The notes beneath the pieces are model-generated. The model worked only from the letters and a program-made list of their open reading frames with translations. It was not told where the DNA came from and searched no databases. From Halobacteriales archaeon (GTDB lineage: Archaea; Halobacteriota; Halobacteria; Halobacteriales; SKSH01), in NCBI GenBank assembly GCA_007118075.1, contig SKSH01000017.1, forward strand, positions 1-8,567: a stretch of DNA of 8,567 nt. Reading direction: 5' to 3'. Both the position numbers and the translations under genes were made by a program. Below are positions 6,895 through 8,567 of the stretch, piece by piece. The first letter of the stretch is position 1; every line of letters starts with the position of its first letter.

Positions 6895-7284
6895 ATGCAG
6901 CTTGAGACCACCGAGGCGGTCGAGATCATTGATATCACCGATAAGGTCGCTAGGGAGGTCCCTGCCGACCTCGATGCCGGTCTCTGTACCATCTTCGTGC
7001 ATCACACGACCACTGGTGTCGTCAACAACGAAGCCGAGTCCGGACTCTTGACTGATATCGAGAGTTGGCTAGCCGACATCGTGGACGATAGAGGTCAGTA
7101 TCGACATGATCAACTAGACGAGAATGCTGCTGCCCACCTGCGGTCGGTCTTGCTTGGTTCATCCGTGAGCGTCCCGATCAGTGATGGAGCACTTCAACTT
7201 GGTACCTGGCAGCGGATTCTCTTCATCGAGGGTGATGGACCGCGTACACGGACGATATCGGTCATCATCGTCCCGTCAATGTGA
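6895..7284 (+). CDS. yjbQ: YjbQ / UPF0047 family protein
   Basis: The 129-residue product is a full-length member of the YjbQ (UPF0047) family, small trimeric beta-rich proteins annotated as secondary thiamine-phosphate synthases because the E. coli protein has weak activity of that kind. The physiological role is uncertain. Family motifs are complete: IFVHHTTTGVVNNEAE (33-48), HDQLDENAAAHLRS (71-84), LLGSSVSVPISDG (86-98), LQLGTWQRILFIEGDGPR (100-117) and the closing RTISV strand. His36, His37, Asn44, Glu46, His81 and Arg117 are the conserved polar residues that form the putative metal or ligand pocket. The ATG at 6895 starts two residues before the first conserved strand. The upstream neighbour is separated by 70 bases and the downstream gene converges with 9 bases between stops. 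Confidence 0.92.
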   Translation: MQLETTEAVEIIDITDKVAREVPADLDAGLCTIFVHHTTTGVVNNEAESGLLTDIESWLADIVDDRGQYRHDQLDENAAAHLRSVLLGSSVSVPISDGALQLGTWQRILFIEGDGPRTRTISVIIVPSM

Positions 7285-7293
7285 CCGGTCGCC

Positions 7294-7902
7294 TCACCCA
7301 ATACCGACGAACCGAGCCGCCTGTTGCACGTGCTGATACGGGTTTGTAACAACCGACGGACCGTGACCAGCATACATCGCTTCGAGTGAATCGTCCGTGT
7401 GATTGAGCACTCGTTCAATGCTATCGATCAGGTCCTCATGATCACATCCAGGGAGATCGGTCCGCCCGACCCCACCTTGTGGGAAGATGAGATCACCACT
7501 GAAGAGCACCTTCGAGGTCTCACTGAACAAGCAGAGATGATCTTGAGCATGGCCAGGGGTGTACCATGCCTCAAACAGGTCGTCACCGAGCTCGATGGTC
7601 GCGCCATCGTCGAGCGCATCGGTGACATAGCCAGATGATTCGTCAAAGCCGTAGATCGGTATCCCTTTGGATGAGAATGAGTCAACATTCCCGACATGAT
7701 CCGGATGTGTATGGGTCAACACAACTACCTCGGGAAGAGGTAATCCGCGGGATTCGATCGATGATAGGACATCAAATCCCGCACCGGTATCGACCAATCC
7801 CACGGTAGATCCGGAGACGAGAAAGGCATTGCTCGTCATCCCGCCGGCATCAGTGGCCAGGTTCTGGATCTGCACAGGCAAGGATACCCTGGTAGAGGTC
7901 AC
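7294..7902 (-). CDS. Metallo-beta-lactamase-fold hydrolase, glyoxalase II-like
   Basis: This 202-residue cytoplasmic protein has a complete dinuclear metal site of the metallo-beta-lactamase superfamily: THTHPDH (His64, His66, Asp68, His69), His118 in TPGHAQDHLCL, the bridging Asp137 in FSGDLIFP, and His180 in YAGHGP. The GLVDTGAGFD turn (35-44) is the conserved strand entering the fold. It belongs with short glyoxalase II-like or persulfide-dioxygenase-like single-domain hydrolases. The C-terminal substrate-binding helices of true glyoxalase II are missing, so the substrate is unknown. The start is a GTG at 7902; no ATG lies upstream of the conserved region, and the first in-frame ATG (residue 22) would cut into the first strand. 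It converges on yjbQ. Upstream on its strand is an A-rich stretch (AACAAAATCGAAAAC) that could aid initiation. Confidence 0.9.
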   Translation of the reverse strand: MTSTRVSLPVQIQNLATDAGGMTSNAFLVSGSTVGLVDTGAGFDVLSSIESRGLPLPEVVVLTHTHPDHVGNVDSFSSKGIPIYGFDESSGYVTDALDDGATIELGDDLFEAWYTPGHAQDHLCLFSETSKVLFSGDLIFPQGGVGRTDLPGCDHEDLIDSIERVLNHTDDSLEAMYAGHGPSVVTNPYQHVQQAARFVGIG

Positions 7903-8062
7903 AGTGTTTTCGATTTTGTTGACAGCTAACGGCCAACATCACAATCCAAGGTGAGGTTCTAGGTGTCACCAGTCGAGATTGACTATTATGGACTCATCGG
8001 AGCCACCGCGAACAAGTCATCGTGGGCCGTTGGTATCATGTTGAAATTCATCCCCATATGAA

Positions 8063-8113
8063 TCAAATCTGAGAGTTCTTCAGTCAAATCAGGCAGTAGT
8101 CACTCCTCAAATC
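8063..8113 (+). repeat. Three phased TCAAATC heptamers
   Basis: TCAAATC occurs at 8063-8069, 8084-8090 and 8107-8113, with start-to-start spacings of 21 and 23 bases, about two helical turns. The same heptamer recurs in the T-loop of the adjacent tRNA (8214-8220) and at 8420-8426 before the integrase gene. The block ends 8 bases before the tRNA TATA-like box, so it could be a binding array for a regulator. No protein is implied by sequence alone. Confidence 0.5.
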
Positions 8114-8120
8114 ATAATCG

Positions 8121-8126
8121 TTATAC
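8121..8126 (+). promoter_or_regulatory. Putative TATA box (box A) of tRNA-Glu
   Basis: TTATAC, within TAATCGTTATACGCG, is centred about 34 bases before the first tRNA base. Initiation some 25-27 bases downstream would give a short 5' leader for RNase P to remove. Confidence 0.5.
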
Positions 8127-8157
8127 GCGACTCAACGCCAACCCAACATTGCGGTCT

Positions 8158-8232
8158 GCTCCGATAGTGTAGTCCGGCCAATCATATTGCCCTCTCGAGG
8201 CAATGACCCGGGTTCAAATCCCGGTTGGAGCA
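8158..8232 (+). tRNA. tRNA-Glu (anticodon CUC)
   Basis: A full cloverleaf can be drawn over 75 bases. The acceptor stem pairs GCTCCGA (8158-8164) with TTGGAGC (8225-8231), including one G-U. The D-arm starts with GTG at 8167. The anticodon stem pairs TTGCC (8187-8191) with GGCAA (8199-8203), around the loop CTCTCGA with anticodon CTC at 8194-8196. The T-stem pairs CCGGG (8208-8212) with CCCGG (8220-8224) around TTCAAAT. The discriminator is A at 8232. CCA is not encoded and must be added after transcription. No intron is present. The gene charges with Glu and reads GAG codons. It is intact even though foreign-looking DNA begins right after it, as expected when an element inserts at a tRNA 3' end and restores that end with its own copy. 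Confidence 0.96.
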
Positions 8233-8235
8233 TCC

Positions 8236-8349
8236 TTTCCTCGACGCCGTCTGGCGGTTTTGGCCTGTGGATTCACCATGAGTCAACACGAAATCACGGG
8301 CAATGCGAAAAATCAGGTCGGGTTACCCCGACGCCGTCTATCGATTTTG
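8236..8349 (+). repeat. Imperfect 27-base direct repeat pair next to attL
   Basis: Copies lie at 8236-8262 and 8323-8349, 87 bases apart. They share an uninterrupted 11-base core CGACGCCGTCT (8242-8252 and 8329-8339) and a conserved TTTTG tail, with 22 of 27 positions identical. Their place between the tRNA and the integrase gene suits recombinase arm-type sites or sites for an excision or repressor protein. A coding explanation is weaker: one frame reads FPRRRLAVL and LPRRRLSIL in the two copies, but that frame has no credible start outside the tRNA. Confidence 0.6.
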
Positions 8350-8449
8350 CGTTATTGCCCCTGCATTGCAAAAAGTCGGAACGAACCCGTCGCTATTGGG
8401 CGATTGGTGAAATGTACGGTCAAATCGACTCAGCGAATTTTGCCTATTT

Positions 8450-8455
8450 GGAGGG
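8450..8455 (+). promoter_or_regulatory. Shine-Dalgarno sequence of the integrase gene
   Basis: GGAGGG lies 7 bases before the ATG at 8463 and decides the start in favour of that codon over the in-frame ATG at 8412. Most other genes in this window lack such a clear site. AATTTTG at 8436-8442 upstream could be a TATA element, but then the Shine-Dalgarno site would fall outside a leaderless transcript, so the true promoter is probably further upstream. Confidence 0.6.
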
Positions 8456-8462
8456 TCGGTTG

Positions 8463-8567
8463 ATGGTCGATTTGTCGGGAATTTCGGTCGTCACGAAGCC
8501 CACCGAAGAGCAGCTGAACGAACGGCAAATCGAGGATTATCGCCACCATCGTGAGCAGTGTCTCACG
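8463..8567 (+). CDS. Probable tyrosine recombinase / integrase, N-terminal fragment
   Basis: Thirty-five residues are visible before the window ends: MVDLSGISVVTKP, then TEEQLNERQIEDYRHHREQC and LT. The segment E-R-Q-x-x-D/E-Y-R-x-H-R-x-x-C-L is what I know from the N-terminal core-binding (SAM-like) region of haloarchaeal phage-type integrases, which continue with a W-L-L-x-x-G-K-x-P motif and end in an R-H-R-Y catalytic domain. Neither of those later parts is in view, so the catalytic residues cannot be checked. The start is the ATG at 8463, preceded by GGAGGG. An in-frame ATG at 8412 would add 17 residues. Position next to an intact tRNA and orientation away from it agree with an element-encoded integrase that catalyses insertion at tRNA-Glu. 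Identity rests on a short stretch and on context. Confidence 0.65.
   Translation, partial: MVDLSGISVVTKPTEEQLNERQIEDYRHHREQCLT

Larger units (their letters stand above)
7903..8157. other. Gene-free region upstream of tRNA-Glu
   Basis: No coding region is supportable here on either strand. The stretch holds the promoter side of the hydrolase gene, a short inverted repeat (ATTCAT at 8046-8051 with ATGAAT at 8058-8063), three phased TCAAATC heptamers and a TATA-like box ahead of the tRNA. GATC, frequent in the neighbouring genes, does not occur in it. Confidence 0.7.
8233..8567 (+). mobile_element. Left end of a putative integrative element inserted at tRNA-Glu (partial)
   Basis: DNA immediately after the tRNA has direct and inverted repeats, no GATC in 335 bases, and the start of a probable tyrosine recombinase gene reading away from the tRNA. 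This is the usual arrangement of archaeal integrative elements: attL overlapping a tRNA 3' half, then the integrase gene. The exact crossover cannot be fixed because the right attachment site lies outside the window; it may lie inside the tRNA (T-arm or anticodon arm). The cargo is not visible, so it could be a provirus, an integrated plasmid or a genomic island. Confidence 0.65.

Noticed and set aside
1..8232. Functional link between GatE and the nearby tRNA-Glu
   Set aside because: GatDE acts on mischarged tRNA-Gln, the two loci are more than 6 kb apart with many unrelated genes between, and nothing in the sequence connects them.
8203..8463. An 86-codon plus-strand frame beginning MTRVQIPVGA
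   Set aside because: Its start and first codons are the tRNA T-arm and acceptor stem. This peptide is a well-known false product of tRNA 3' ends. The remainder is basic and unrecognisable, and it overlaps the integrase start.
7903..8567. CRISPR array or other regularly spaced repeat array
   Set aside because: The heptamers are too short, there are only two long repeat copies, and no uniform spacer pattern or leader is present.

Overview
The window is haloarchaeal chromosome (class Halobacteria, genus not determinable), with the start of what looks like an integrated mobile element at its right end. Archaeal identity rests on GatE (the archaea-only tRNA amidotransferase subunit), an archaeal-type MptE pterin pyrophosphokinase and a SPOUT TrmJ. 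The narrower placement rests on acidic proteins, a haloarchaeal-type dihydropteroate synthase, a small family I know only from haloarchaea, and start codons lying about 25-30 bases from AT-rich TATA-like elements, as in leaderless haloarchaeal transcripts. All family assignments were made by eye from motifs.

Layout. At 1-1466 (+) lies the 3' three quarters of gatE. It meets, with overlapping stop codons, a minus-strand pair (2780-1463): an unrecognised cysteine-rich protein followed by trmJ, with overlapping coding ends. At about 2808 a shared AT-rich element lies 27-28 bases from two divergent start codons. To its right is a plus-strand folate pair, folP-mptE (2835-4634), in which mptE would make the pterin pyrophosphate that folP condenses with an aminobenzoate. 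An F420-dependent luciferase-like oxidoreductase of the haloarchaeal Mer-like group (5652-4648, minus) converges on it, so three genes of probable one-carbon or pterin metabolism sit together. Next come a Mn/Fe superoxide dismutase (5904-6509), a small conserved haloarchaeal protein (6552-6824) and a YjbQ-family protein (6895-7284), all plus strand. YjbQ converges on a metallo-beta-lactamase-fold hydrolase (7902-7294, minus).

The right end changes character. A 255-base gene-free stretch (7903-8157) carries three phased TCAAATC heptamers and a TATA-like box. A complete tRNA-Glu(CUC) gene follows at 8158-8232. Beyond it are about 230 bases of repeat-bearing DNA without the GATC tetranucleotide that is frequent in the chromosomal genes. 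The first 35 codons of a probable haloarchaeal tyrosine recombinase then begin at 8463, behind a clear Shine-Dalgarno sequence and reading away from the tRNA. The simplest reading is an integrative element (provirus, plasmid or genomic island) inserted at the 3' part of tRNA-Glu, with its left attachment site and integrase here and its cargo outside the window.
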